From Methanoculleus sp. (GTDB taxonomy: Archaea; Halobacteriota; Methanomicrobia; Methanomicrobiales; Methanoculleaceae): a DNA stretch of 64,000 nt. Under the pieces are notes generated by a model, which saw nothing but the letters and a program-made list of their open reading frames with translations, was not told the origin of the DNA and searched no databases. Below, piece by piece: positions 27,702 through 36,117 of this stretch (positions within the stretch are counted from its first letter, which is position 1; every line of letters begins with the position of its first letter). Position numbers and translations under genes: made by a program. Location of the stretch: NCBI GenBank assembly GCA_018433835.1, contig JAHDQM010000010.1, forward strand, positions 1 to 64,000. The letters are read 5' to 3'.

Positions 27702-29337
27702 CGCCCTCATCATCGACGGCTACGTCGACGAGCCCGCGTGCCTCGGCGTTGCGCCCTACATCTCCCCCTACGTGAGAGAGGTTGCCGGCGTCCTCGCCGG
27801 GCACGGCTACGCTCCCCGGTACGTCACCATCGACCAGGTCCGGGCCGATCCGGCTCTCGCGGCCGCCCCCGGCAGGGGCGATCTCGTGGTGATGATCGCC
27901 GGCCTGACCGTGCCCGGCGCCTACATCGGGGGGAAGCCCGCGACCCTGACGGAGATCCAGCAGATCGGGATCGTGCTCCGGGAGCCGGCCTCCGCTATCG
28001 GCGGGCCGATCGCCTTCGGCTACGCTCCCGGGGGCGGGAAGAAGGCGATCCGGCAGGCTATTGCCGGCTTTGACGTCACGCTCTCGGGGTCGCCCGCGGT
28101 CGCGCTGGATGCCTGGCTCTCGGGCGGTGAGCCAGCCGGAGCGGGCGATTACTCCCTGACCGACTCCTGGTGCGTGGCGGGCGCCGGGATCGTGGGCGAG
28201 CACCCGGCGTTCCCGTACGTGGTGTGCGAGCTCGAGACCGCGACCGGGTGCTCCCGGGCGACGGTCGGGGGTTGCTCCTTCTGTACCGAACCCTTCTACG
28301 GGCTCCCGCGCTACCGTGGCATCGAGGGGATCGCGGAGGAGGTGGCGGCGCTCCGTGCGGCGGGCGCCCGCCACTTCAGGCTCGGCCGGCAGCCGGACCT
28401 CCTCGCCTACCGGAGCAGCGGCGGCGGGGAGTTCCCGGTCCCGCGCCCGGAGGTGCTCGAGGACCTCTTCTCGGCCATCAGGGAGAGCGCCCCGGACCTC
28501 AAAACCCTGCACATCGACAACATCAACCCGGGCACCATCGCCCGGCACGAGGATGCGGCCCGGGCGGCGCTCGCGGCGATCGTCGCCGGCCACACCCCCG
28601 GCGACACGGCGGCCTTTGGTATGGAGACCGCCGATCCGGCGGTGGTGGCGGCAAACAACCTCAAAGCCATGCCGAACGACGTCTTCCGCGCGATCGAGGT
28701 CGTGAACGATGTCGGGGGGAAGCGAACCCACGGCGTCCCCGAGCTCCTCCCGGGCCTGAACTTCATCGTCGGCCTCGTGGGGGAGACGCCGGCGACCTTC
28801 GATGCGAACTCCGCGTTCCTCCGGAGAGTGCTCGACGCCGGACTCCTGGTGCGGCGGGTGAACATCCGGCAGCTGATGCCGTTCGAGGGGACGGCGGCCT
28901 ATGAAGAGAACACCATCGGGAGGCACGACGCCCGGTTCCGGGCGTTCAAGGAGTGGGCCCGGACGCACTTTGACGAACCGATGCTCCGCCGGGTCTTCCC
29001 CGTCGGCACCGTTCTTTCGGAAATCGTCGTCGAGATCACAGGCAGGCCGTCGTTCGGACGGCAGATGGGCTCGTACCCCATCCTGGTCGGGATACCCCTC
29101 GAACTCCCGGCGAGGACGGTGCTCGACGCCGTCGTGGTGGACTGGGGGATGCGGTCGGTGACGGCCCTCCCCTGCCCGGTGGAAGTCAACACCCTGCCGG
29201 TAGCGGCGCTCCGGTGGATTCCGGGCGTCGGCAAGAAGAAGGCCGCAACCATCGCCGCCCGCCGGCCGTTCGGGAGCGTTGAGGAGTTCCGGGCGGTTGC
29301 CGGGGAGACGGGGATTGAGAGTGTGATGGTGTTTTAG
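27691..29337 (+). CDS. Radical SAM protein with C-terminal helix-hairpin-helix
   Basis: A 548-residue archaeal radical SAM protein. The N-terminal 180 residues form a B12-binding-like domain (IAGLTVPGAYIGGKP). The cluster ligands lie in CSRATVGGCSFC, a longer spacing than the classic CxxxCxxC, as in a known archaeal subfamily. The C-terminal 40 residues are a helix-hairpin-helix (LRWIPGVGKKKAATIAARRP) like that of the 6756-7838 protein, so nucleic-acid binding is likely; a small beta-domain precedes it. It starts inside mptE (11-base overlap) and ends the operon. The reaction is unknown. Confidence 0.85.
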   Translation: MTSNALIIDGYVDEPACLGVAPYISPYVREVAGVLAGHGYAPRYVTIDQVRADPALAAAPGRGDLVVMIAGLTVPGAYIGGKPATLTEIQQIGIVLREPASAIGGPIAFGYAPGGGKKAIRQAIAGFDVTLSGSPAVALDAWLSGGEPAGAGDYSLTDSWCVAGAGIVGEHPAFPYVVCELETATGCSRATVGGCSFCTEPFYGLPRYRGIEGIAEEVAALRAAGARHFRLGRQPDLLAYRSSGGGEFPVPRPEVLEDLFSAIRESAPDLKTLHIDNINPGTIARHEDAARAALAAIVAGHTPGDTAAFGMETADPAVVAANNLKAMPNDVFRAIEVVNDVGGKRTHGVPELLPGLNFIVGLVGETPATFDANSAFLRRVLDAGLLVRRVNIRQLMPFEGTAAYEENTIGRHDARFRAFKEWARTHFDEPMLRRVFPVGTVLSEIVVEITGRPSFGRQMGSYPILVGIPLELPARTVLDAVVVDWGMRSVTALPCPVEVNTLPVAALRWIPGVGKKKAATIAARRPFGSVEEFRAVAGETGIESVMVF

Positions 29338-29385
29338 TTCAGGGGTGCCCTGTGCTGGCTGTTGCTTCCTTTGGGAGTCGCGTTT

Positions 29386-29408
29386 GCACCTGATGGTGCT
29401 TGAACTCC
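29386..29408 (+). repeat. Single hairpin-linker unit
   Basis: GCACC-TGAT-GGTGC (29386-29399) is followed directly by the family linker TTGAACTCC (29400-29408). It is a solitary half-unit of the dispersed hairpin family. The surrounding gap 29338-29848 otherwise holds only the larger element at 29577-29781. Confidence 0.75.
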
Positions 29409-29576
29409 GGTCTTCCCGTCTTGTGCTCGTGGGAATAGGTTCAACTGGTGCTGGAGACCTCGATCCTGGGTACCCGCAACCTTGTGGATCGTGAGGCACG
29501 GCTGGAAGGATTTATTCAGGGGGTTACAAATACCGGAGTAGCCTACTCGATGGAAAAGCCCGGTACACTGGACCGT

Positions 29577-29781
29577 GGGGATATCGCCATTGGGGGTGGG
29601 GCTGACGGGGAGTGCGATGCTCCGAGGGAGCGGAGCACGAGAAGCCGTGAGGCTTCGAGGGGGGCACGCCCCCCTCCCCTGTCTCCATCGTATTGGGCAT
29701 ATCTGTAACCCCCCACCGCCCGCGCTTCGCGCTCCTCCCGCCCCCCCTAGGGGGGGGCGGGCAGTGCGTGGCGATATCCCC
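29577..29781. mobile_element. Structured inverted-repeat element, copy A1 (about 205 bp)
   Basis: The ends are perfect 13-base inverted repeats (GGGGATATCGCCA at 29577-29589, its complement at 29769-29781). Inside are GCTGACGGGGAGTGCGA, hairpin GCTCC/GGAGC (29619-29631), linker GGAGCACGA, hairpin GAAGCC/GGCTTC (29641-29656) and a long GAGGGGGG/CCCCCCTC stem (29657-29676). The right half has a GCGC/GCGC hairpin, a CCCCCCC/GGGGGGG stem and GGCAGTGCGTGGCGATA. Copies A2 (45841-45993) and A3 (51847-52238) share this order. No transposase or target duplication is evident, so it would be a non-autonomous, MITE-like element if mobile. Confidence 0.8.
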
Positions 29782-29848
29782 TCGAAAGCCGTGCGTGGTG
29801 ATAAGCGATGTTCCGATAGGAAGCGGCTGTCCTGCCGAACGCCTCCCC

Positions 29849-30985
29849 CTACTCATCCTCCCGCAGTTCCATCACCCGGAGCACGTCCGTCCGGGTCACG
29901 ATTCCGACCAGGTTTCCGTCCGCGACCACCGGGATCCGCCCGATATCCTGGCCCGTTATGATTCTCAGCGCGTCGATGAGCGGTGCCGACGGCGGAAGAG
30001 TGGTCGGGTTCCGGGTCATGACGTCCCGCACCTGCATCGCCTCCCGGTCGGCCGGCGAGATCTTGTGGACGTCGGCGAGGGCGACTATCCCGACGAGCGA
30101 TCCCCGGTCCACCACGGGAAAGCCGAGGTGCTTCGTCTCGTACATCATATCCACCACCCGGGGTAGCGGGGTCGTCGGTTCTACGGTGGCGACCGGGGTG
30201 CTCATTGCGTCCGCCACGGTGACGTCCTGCAGCAGGATGTTGTAGCGGAGGTAGTTAGCCTCCTGATTCGCCCCGATGTAGATGAAGAAAGCGATGATGA
30301 TCAGGATGGGGTTCAAGAGCAGGAGCCCGACGATCCCGAAGACGACGGCAAACCCTTTCCCGACGTCGGCGGCGATCCGGGTCGCCCGGGAGAGCGGCAT
30401 CCGTCGGGCGAGCCACGCCCTTAGCACGCGTCCCCCGTCCATGGGGAACGCCGGGAGAAGGTTGAACCCGAAGAGCAGGATGTTTAAGAGCCCGAGGTAG
30501 CCGAAGGTGAAGACCAGGACGCCGGCGACGCCCGGGTCCGGGACGACCGCCGCAAAAACGTAGACCAGGGCGCTGGAGATCACGCCGACCGCAAGGCTCG
30601 TGAGCGGGCCCGCGAGCGCCATGGGGAGTTCTATCTTCGGGTCCGGCATCGTCTCCTCCATCTGGGAGACACCACCGAGGATGAGGAGCGTGATGCTGTG
30701 GATCTCGATCCCCCTTGCTCTCGCGATGAGCGAGTGGGCCATCTCGTGGATGAAGACGCCGACAAAGAGGCCGAGCGCGACGACGGTCCCGAGGATGTAG
30801 GGGTTGAACCCCGCCGTAATCAGCGTCACGTCGATGGGAACACCGAAGAGAACCGCGATCAACTCGGTCGTGAGCAGGATCTGGCTCCCGATGATCCATG
30901 CAAAGAGGGGGATCACCAGAAGGAAACTCCAGTGCAGTTTGACCGGGATTCCGGCCAGCTTTCCAATCTGTAGCGACGCTTCCAT
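29849..30985 (-). CDS. Site-2 protease-type metalloprotease with two CBS domains
   Basis: A 378-residue intramembrane zinc protease (M50 family). About six hydrophobic segments span residues 15-240. The zinc motif is His80-Glu81-x-x-His84 (HEMAH) and the third ligand Asp183 is in NLLPAFPMDGGRVLR. Two CBS domains (about 245-378) follow and probably bind adenine nucleotides to set activity. Such proteases release membrane-bound regulators. ATG 30985 fits a leaderless transcript from the TATA box RC of 31006-31014. It diverges from a PRC-barrel gene. Confidence 0.92.
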   Translation of the reverse strand: MEASLQIGKLAGIPVKLHWSFLLVIPLFAWIIGSQILLTTELIAVLFGVPIDVTLITAGFNPYILGTVVALGLFVGVFIHEMAHSLIARARGIEIHSITLLILGGVSQMEETMPDPKIELPMALAGPLTSLAVGVISSALVYVFAAVVPDPGVAGVLVFTFGYLGLLNILLFGFNLLPAFPMDGGRVLRAWLARRMPLSRATRIAADVGKGFAVVFGIVGLLLLNPILIIIAFFIYIGANQEANYLRYNILLQDVTVADAMSTPVATVEPTTPLPRVVDMMYETKHLGFPVVDRGSLVGIVALADVHKISPADREAMQVRDVMTRNPTTLPPSAPLIDALRIITGQDIGRIPVVADGNLVGIVTRTDVLRVMELREDE

Positions 30986-30997
30986 GAAAAGGAGTAT

Positions 30998-31014
30998 CTT
31001 TTTATCATTTATAG
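30998..31014. promoter_or_regulatory. Divergent TATA boxes between S2P and PRC genes
   Basis: An AT-rich block holds CTATAAATG on the minus strand (31006-31014, about 25 bases from ATG 30985) and TTTTTATC on the plus strand (30998-31005, about 35 bases from ATG 31038). Confidence 0.5.
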
Positions 31015-31037
31015 TAATATACCTTCAGAGGATACCG

Positions 31038-31301
31038 ATGAGAACACAGATCACAGAGATGTTCGGACTGCGCGTCTATACCGACAGGGCTGTCTATATC
31101 GGGAGCGTTGACGACGTCGTGCTCGACGTGGACCAGAAAAAGATCGACTCCCTTGCAGTCGGCGAGCTCAACCCCGAGATCGGCGAGGTAAAGGGCTACG
31201 CAGGAATGCAGATCCCCTTCCGCATCGTGAAGAGTATCGGAGATATCGTCATCGTCCGCCACATCCCCGGGATCTTCAGGTCGCCGGCAAAAGAAGATTA
31301 A
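31038..31301 (+). CDS. Small PRC-barrel protein
   Basis: An 87-residue protein consisting of a single PRC-barrel domain (FGLRVYTDRAVYIGSVDDVV, then IPFRIVKSIGDIVIV). Short stand-alone PRC proteins of this kind are widespread in Euryarchaeota; links to RNA processing or cell division have been proposed for the group, and nothing here narrows that. ATG 31038 follows GAGGATA. Upstream frames extend into the divergent promoter and are not real. Confidence 0.85.
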   Translation: MRTQITEMFGLRVYTDRAVYIGSVDDVVLDVDQKKIDSLAVGELNPEIGEVKGYAGMQIPFRIVKSIGDIVIVRHIPGIFRSPAKED

Positions 31302-31342
31302 CCGCGATGTACAGCCTGTCCGGGGCTCCCTGCCGATAGAAT

Positions 31343-32077
31343 ATGGATACCAGAGACCGTGAGATCTTCTCGAATCTCACCATCTTCCCCCCCGTTTTTG
31401 TCCGGCTCGACGGCCGGGCCTTTCACCGTCTGGCCCGAGCGCTTAAGCTCAAAAAGCCGTTCGATCCCGCATTTTGCGCGAGCATGCGGTCGGTCTGCCG
31501 CTACCTCCTCACCGGGAGCGGCCTATCTCCCGCGTTCGCCTACACCTTCTCCGACGAGATCAGCCTCTACTTCAAGACGCTGCCGTTCTCCGGGCGGGTG
31601 GAGAAGCTCGACTCCGTGACCGCCGCGGTTGCGGCGAGCGCGCTCACGATCGAACTCGGGTGCGGACAACCCCTTGCGTTCGATGCCCGGACCATCCCCG
31701 CAACGGGGGAGTTTGCGGTCGAGTATCTTATCTCGCGGCAGAACGAGGCGTGGCGGAACCACATCAACGCCTACTGCCAGAATACGCTCATCAAGGAGGG
31801 GATGAGCCCCGGGGAGGCCGCCGCCGCGCTCCGGGGGATGCAGTCCGAGGCGATGCACGAGATGATGTTCGAGCGGGGCGTCAACCTGGCGGCAACGCCG
31901 GCCTGGCAGCGGCGGGGGACGCTGCTCTACCGGGAAGAATGCATAAGGGAGGGGTACAACCCCCTGACGGAGGAGACCGTGCAGGCCACGAGGACCTGCA
32001 TCCGGGAACCGGAGGAGACGCCTCTCTTCTCCACCCCGGAGGGTGCGGCCCTGATCCGGTCACTCACCGGCGCGTGA
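31343..32077 (+). CDS. thg1: tRNA(His) guanylyltransferase-like 3'-5' polymerase
   Basis: A 244-residue Thg1-family protein, which adds nucleotides in the 3'-5' direction to tRNA 5' ends. The catalytic palm is visible: VFVRLDGRAFHRLAR with the first metal Asp, and YTFSDEISLYF with the second Asp-Glu, followed by NHINAYCQNTLI. Archaeal members repair truncated tRNA 5' ends in a template-dependent way and need not act only on tRNA-His. The 3' end overlaps ileS, which runs the opposite way, by 18 bases. Confidence 0.93.
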   Translation: MDTRDREIFSNLTIFPPVFVRLDGRAFHRLARALKLKKPFDPAFCASMRSVCRYLLTGSGLSPAFAYTFSDEISLYFKTLPFSGRVEKLDSVTAAVAASALTIELGCGQPLAFDARTIPATGEFAVEYLISRQNEAWRNHINAYCQNTLIKEGMSPGEAAAALRGMQSEAMHEMMFERGVNLAATPAWQRRGTLLYREECIREGYNPLTEETVQATRTCIREPEETPLFSTPEGAALIRSLTGA

Positions 32078-35000
32078 GATGCCGATCTGCATCTGCACGC
32101 CTTCGACGTCCCAGTCCCTCTCGAGCGCAAAGGATTCCGCCGGCCTCTCTCCGTCGGTGCGGCGGACGGTGAGGGCTGCCGCCCGCACCTCGCCGGCGAT
32201 CTCCTTCTGCCACTCATCTTCCCCGATGAGTGAGGCCACCCGCTCGTCGGCGACATCCACGGCAGCGACGATGAAGTCGTCGACGTTCAGGTCCAGCTGG
32301 CGGCGCATCTCCTGGATCCGCCGGATCACCTCGCGGGCGTAGCCTTCGGATTCCAGCGCCGGCGTGAGGGTGACGTCGACGTAGACCGTCGCGTCCTTCA
32401 TGGGGGCGGCAAAGACGCCCTCGGGAAGGCCCTCCGCGAAGGCAACGTGGCGCGCGGCGATCTCGTAGCCGTCGAGTTCGGCCTTTCCTTCCCGCTCGAT
32501 CGCGGCCTTCAGGGCGGTACCGTCCGCCTGCTCGATCAGCGCTTTGACCTTCGGCCCAACCCTCCCGAACTCCGGGCCGATGGCCCGCATCACCGGCTCG
32601 GCCTGCCAGAGGATCCGCTCCCATGTCCCTGTGACGACCCTGACCGTCCGGGCGTTCGCCCGGTTCAGGGCGAGGTCGTTTAAGCCCTCGAGAGCCGCCT
32701 TCACGTCAACGCTTTCGGTGACGACCACGGTCTGGGCAACCGGCCAGCGGAGTTTTCTTCGACCTGCCTGCCGGGCGGTGGCGACCGCGTCGTCGAACGA
32801 CTGGACGATCTCCATAGCGCCCTCAAGATCGGGCGCGATCAGGAGGTCGTCCGTCTCCGGCCAGTCGAGCATATGGACGCTCTCCGGGTCGTTCTCGAGG
32901 CGGAGGTTGCCGTAGATCTCCTCGGTGATGTGGGGGGTAAACGGCGCGAGGAGCGCTGTCAGGCGGCGCATGACGTAGTAGACGGTCTCGTAGGCGTACC
33001 GCTTCTCCGGTGAATCCTCTTCAAGCCACATCCTCGGCCGGACGAGCTGCACGTACCAGCGGGAGAGGTCCTCGAGGATGAAGGCGGCGAGCGCCCGCGT
33101 CACCTTATGGAGCTGGTACTCCTGCATGTCCTCGGCCGTAGCCCGGGCGAGCGAGTTTACCCGGGAAATAATCCAGCGGTCCTCGTCCGGCATATCGTTG
33201 ATATTGGCCCGAACGAACGACCCGTCCCACCGACCGCCGTCGCCGGATGCCGGCTCGAACGAATCCAGGATCATGTACGGGAGCGGGAACCGGTAGACGT
33301 TCCAGAGGATGTTGAGCGTCCGGTGGATGGTCTTTACGCTGTCCCAGTTGAACTTCAGGTCGTCCCAGGGGGCGTTCGCCCAGAGGACGTAGAACCGCAG
33401 AACGTCGATGCCGAACTGGTTCATCACCTCTTCAGGCGTCACCACGTTTCCGAAGCTCTTGCTCATCTTGCGTCCTTCGGCATCGAGAGCGAACCCGTGC
33501 ATCAGGACGCTTTTATAGGGGGCGCGGCCGAACGCCACGGTGCTCGCCCCTAGCTGTGAGTAGAACCAGCCCCGGGTCTGGTCCTGCCCCTCGGTGATGA
33601 AGTCCGCCGGCCAGTAGCGGTCGAAGGCCTCGCGCTCCCTGGGGAACCCGAGGGTCGCCCATGACGCGACCGCCGAGTCGAACCAGACGTCGAAGATGTC
33701 GGCGACCCGGTGCATCTCCCCGCCGCAGGGGCACGGGACGGTGACCGCGTCCACGTAGGGGCGGTGCGGGTCGGCGACCTTCGTCCCGGACCGTTCTTCG
33801 AGCTCGGCGACGGTGCCGATGACGGTGTGCTCCCCGCACTGCTCGCACTGCCAGATGGGGATGGGGATCCCCCAGTAACGCTGCCGGGAGATGCACCAGT
33901 CACGGGAATCCTTGACGAAGTCGTGGAACCGGGCGCTCCCCGCCCACTCCGGGTACCACTTCACCTTCGCGATCTCCTCGAGCATCGGGCCGCGGATCTC
34001 GGTGGCCTTCAGGAACCACTGGGCCGTCGCCCGGTAAATGATGGGGGTCTTGCACCGCCAGCAGTGGCCGTAGCGGTGGGTGATCGTCCGTCGGGCGAGG
34101 AGGTAGCCGCCGAGCGCGTCGATGACGAGATCGTTTGCGTCCCGGACGTACATGTCCGCAAACGCCCCGGCCTCCGGGGTGAAGCACCCGCCGGAATCGA
34201 CCGGGCAGAATACCTCAAGCCCTTCCCGGATGCCGACCAGATAGTCGTCCCACCCGTGTCCGGGGGCGATGTGGACGAGACCGGTGTTCTCGAGCGTGAC
34301 GTAGTCGGCCGCAACGACCCGGTGCCGGATCTCCGCCTGGCGCGGCACGTGGCCGGCGAGCGGCGAAGCGTACTCCGTCCCGAGGAGGTCGTTCCCGCTG
34401 CCCCTCTCAAGGACCGTATAGTCCTGGTACCGGCCCATCTTCAGGACGGACTCGACGAGTTCGTCGGCGATCCAGAGGATCTCTTCGCTGCCGTCCTTCT
34501 TCGCCCGCACCCGCGCGTAGGTGAACGCGGGGTTGACCGCCACCGCCACGTTCGCCGGGAGCGTCCAGGGCGTCGTCGTCCAGATCACCAGGTACTCGTT
34601 CTCGCGCCCGACGATAGGGAACTTGACGAAGATGGAGGGGTCGGTCTCGTCCCAGTACTCCACCTCCGAGTCGGCGATCGCCGTCTCGCACCGGGGGCAC
34701 CAGTTCACGACCCGGTGGCCGCGCTCGAGGAGCCCGCGCTCGTCGGCCCGCTGGATCGCCCACCAGGCGGACTCGATGTAGCCCTCGTCGATTGTCTGGT
34801 AAGGGTTGTCGAAGTCGAGCCAGACCCCGAGCCGCCGGAACTGATCGCTCATGATCTCCATGTGCGTCACCGCAAACGTCCGGCACTGCTCGATGAATGC
34901 GGCGATGCCGTACTCCTCGATGTCTTTTTTGGAGGTGAACCCGAGCTGGTGCTCCACCTTTACCTCGATGGGGAGGCCGTGCATGTCGTAGCCGGCCCGT

Positions 35001-35275
35001 TCGATGATGTTTCTGCCCTGCATCCGGTGGTAGCGGAGGATGGCGTCTTTTATGATCTTGTTCCAGGCGGTGCCGAGGTGGATGTGGCCGGTGGTGTACG
35101 GCGGCCCGTCGACGAAAAAGAACGCTTTTCCATCCTTGTGCAGCTCCTGAACGCGTGCATAGGTGTTCTCCCGTTTCCAGTAGTCCTGGACTCCCGCCTC
35201 AAGCTCGCGCGGGTTATAACTGCCGGTGACTTCTTTCACCTCGTATCCCTCATATTCAGCACTCTGGTGTACCAT
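32060..35275 (-). CDS. ileS: Isoleucyl-tRNA synthetase
   Basis: The 1071-residue class I synthetase charges tRNA-Ile. PPYTTGHIHLGTAWN carries the HIGH-type signature near residue 65 and KMSKSFGN lies near residue 602; a long editing insert (CP1) lies between them. The anticodon-binding region and a C-terminal domain follow. ATG 35275 (MVHQSAEYEGYEVKEV) is the accepted start. The frame stays open for 315 bases further upstream, but only because the hairpin array there lacks stops; that extension is Arg/Ser-rich and unlike any synthetase. Confidence 0.96.
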   Translation of the reverse strand: MVHQSAEYEGYEVKEVTGSYNPRELEAGVQDYWKRENTYARVQELHKDGKAFFFVDGPPYTTGHIHLGTAWNKIIKDAILRYHRMQGRNIIERAGYDMHGLPIEVKVEHQLGFTSKKDIEEYGIAAFIEQCRTFAVTHMEIMSDQFRRLGVWLDFDNPYQTIDEGYIESAWWAIQRADERGLLERGHRVVNWCPRCETAIADSEVEYWDETDPSIFVKFPIVGRENEYLVIWTTTPWTLPANVAVAVNPAFTYARVRAKKDGSEEILWIADELVESVLKMGRYQDYTVLERGSGNDLLGTEYASPLAGHVPRQAEIRHRVVAADYVTLENTGLVHIAPGHGWDDYLVGIREGLEVFCPVDSGGCFTPEAGAFADMYVRDANDLVIDALGGYLLARRTITHRYGHCWRCKTPIIYRATAQWFLKATEIRGPMLEEIAKVKWYPEWAGSARFHDFVKDSRDWCISRQRYWGIPIPIWQCEQCGEHTVIGTVAELEERSGTKVADPHRPYVDAVTVPCPCGGEMHRVADIFDVWFDSAVASWATLGFPREREAFDRYWPADFITEGQDQTRGWFYSQLGASTVAFGRAPYKSVLMHGFALDAEGRKMSKSFGNVVTPEEVMNQFGIDVLRFYVLWANAPWDDLKFNWDSVKTIHRTLNILWNVYRFPLPYMILDSFEPASGDGGRWDGSFVRANINDMPDEDRWIISRVNSLARATAEDMQEYQLHKVTRALAAFILEDLSRWYVQLVRPRMWLEEDSPEKRYAYETVYYVMRRLTALLAPFTPHITEEIYGNLRLENDPESVHMLDWPETDDLLIAPDLEGAMEIVQSFDDAVATARQAGRRKLRWPVAQTVVVTESVDVKAALEGLNDLALNRANARTVRVVTGTWERILWQAEPVMRAIGPEFGRVGPKVKALIEQADGTALKAAIEREGKAELDGYEIAARHVAFAEGLPEGVFAAPMKDATVYVDVTLTPALESEGYAREVIRRIQEMRRQLDLNVDDFIVAAVDVADERVASLIGEDEWQKEIAGEVRAAALTVRRTDGERPAESFALERDWDVEGVQMQIGISRAGE

Positions 35276-35320
35276 TTGTTGTTGGGGGACAAAGTGTTTT
35301 GCGCGACGGGCCGGAGGGCC

Positions 35321-35492
35321 GGAGCGGGAGAAAACGCGAAGCGTTTTCGACTCGCGATCGGTCGCTTGGCAACTCCTTTCGCGTTCTTCGCACCTGCGGT
35401 GCTCAAGCTCCGGGCGTTCACACCTGACGGTGCTCACACTCCTGCTCGAAGCCTGGCGGCTTCTCAAGCTCCGGACGTTGTCCGTCGCACCC
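35321..35492 (+). repeat. Hairpin-linker array upstream of ileS
   Basis: In order: GGAGCGGGA (an inverted linker), GAAAACGC/GCGTTTTC (35330-35348), GCACC/GGTGC (35390-35402), linker TCAAGCTCC (35403-35411), CACC/GGTG (35421-35432), linker TCACACTCC (35434-35442), GAAGCC/GGCTTC (35448-35463), linker TCAAGCTCC (35464-35472), GGAC/GTCC (35473-35483) and GTCGCACCC (35484-35492). Copies face both directions. The array fills the gap 35276-35634, which otherwise holds only a TATA box for the next gene. Confidence 0.88.
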
Positions 35493-35603
35493 TCCGGCCA
35501 GTCGCGTTCCGCCCATCGCTCTTCACGAGTTCGCGTGAGGTAATGCAGTGAGGATGGCAAAGAGATGCCGGGTGCCCCGAAGATCCGCAACCCCGCCCAA
35601 CCC

Positions 35604-35611
35604 CTTTATCC
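35604..35611 (+). promoter_or_regulatory. TATA-like box for the LOG-family gene
   Basis: CTTTATCC lies 24-31 bases before ATG 35635, consistent with a leaderless transcript. Confidence 0.5.
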
Positions 35612-35634
35612 CCTACCCCCCCGACTTCTCCTCC

Positions 35635-36117
35635 ATGCAGATCGCGGTCATCGGGAGAGGGGACTGCTCCGAGGAGGAGTACGAAGCGGCGGAGACCATC
35701 GGCTACCTCATCGCCGGCAACCATGAGACCGTCTGCTGCGGCGGCCTCTGCGGGGTGATGGAGGCCGTCTGCAGGGGGGCAAAAGAGGCCGGCGGGACGA
35801 CCGTCGGCATCCTCCCTGACACCGGGGAGGGAAACCCCTACCTCGACGTGGTGATCCGCACCGGGATGGGCCACGCGAGGAACGTCGTCCTGGTCAACTC
35901 CGCGGACGCGGTGATCGCCGTCGGGGGAGGCTACGGCACGCTCTCGGAGATCGCAGTCAGCCTCAAGACGGAGAAACCGGTCTTCGGTCTTTTGACCTGG
36001 AAGATAGAGGGGGTGTTTGCCTGCGCCACGCCCGAGGAGGCGGTCATCCTCGCAGTTCGCGCAGGACGCCTGTCTCGCCCGTCTCGTAGCCCCCGAGGTC
36101 CAGGAGGATCTGCCTGA
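35635..36117 (+). CDS. LOG-family (TIGR00725-type) nucleotide-binding protein
   Basis: A 160-residue Rossmann protein. IAVIGRGDCSEEEY, CCGGLCGVMEAVCRGAKEAGG, GMGHARNVVLVNSADAVIAVGG and GYGTLSEIAVSLK match the family related to lysine decarboxylase-like/LOG phosphoribohydrolases. The PGGxGTxxE signature appears as GGGYGTLSE. Catalytic activity on nucleoside monophosphates is plausible but untested for this subgroup. The start ATG 35635 is set by the TATA box. The last 25 codons overlap the 3' end of the convergent moeA-PBP gene by 74 bases and encode a low-complexity Arg/Ser/Pro tail. Confidence 0.82.
   Translation: MQIAVIGRGDCSEEEYEAAETIGYLIAGNHETVCCGGLCGVMEAVCRGAKEAGGTTVGILPDTGEGNPYLDVVIRTGMGHARNVVLVNSADAVIAVGGGYGTLSEIAVSLKTEKPVFGLLTWKIEGVFACATPEEAVILAVRAGRLSRPSRSPRGPGGSA

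Noticed and set aside
27640-29499. Long minus-strand frame of 619 codons opposite mptE and the radical SAM gene
   Set aside because: It is the antisense shadow of clearly conserved plus-strand genes in GC-rich DNA; its product is Arg/Pro/Glu-rich without a fold.
29448-29708. Short frame within the A1 gap
   Set aside because: It runs through the inverted-repeat element and has no conserved features or start signal.
33710-35551. Long plus-strand frame of 613 codons opposite ileS
   Set aside because: Antisense shadow of ileS; low-complexity Asp/Val/Arg composition.
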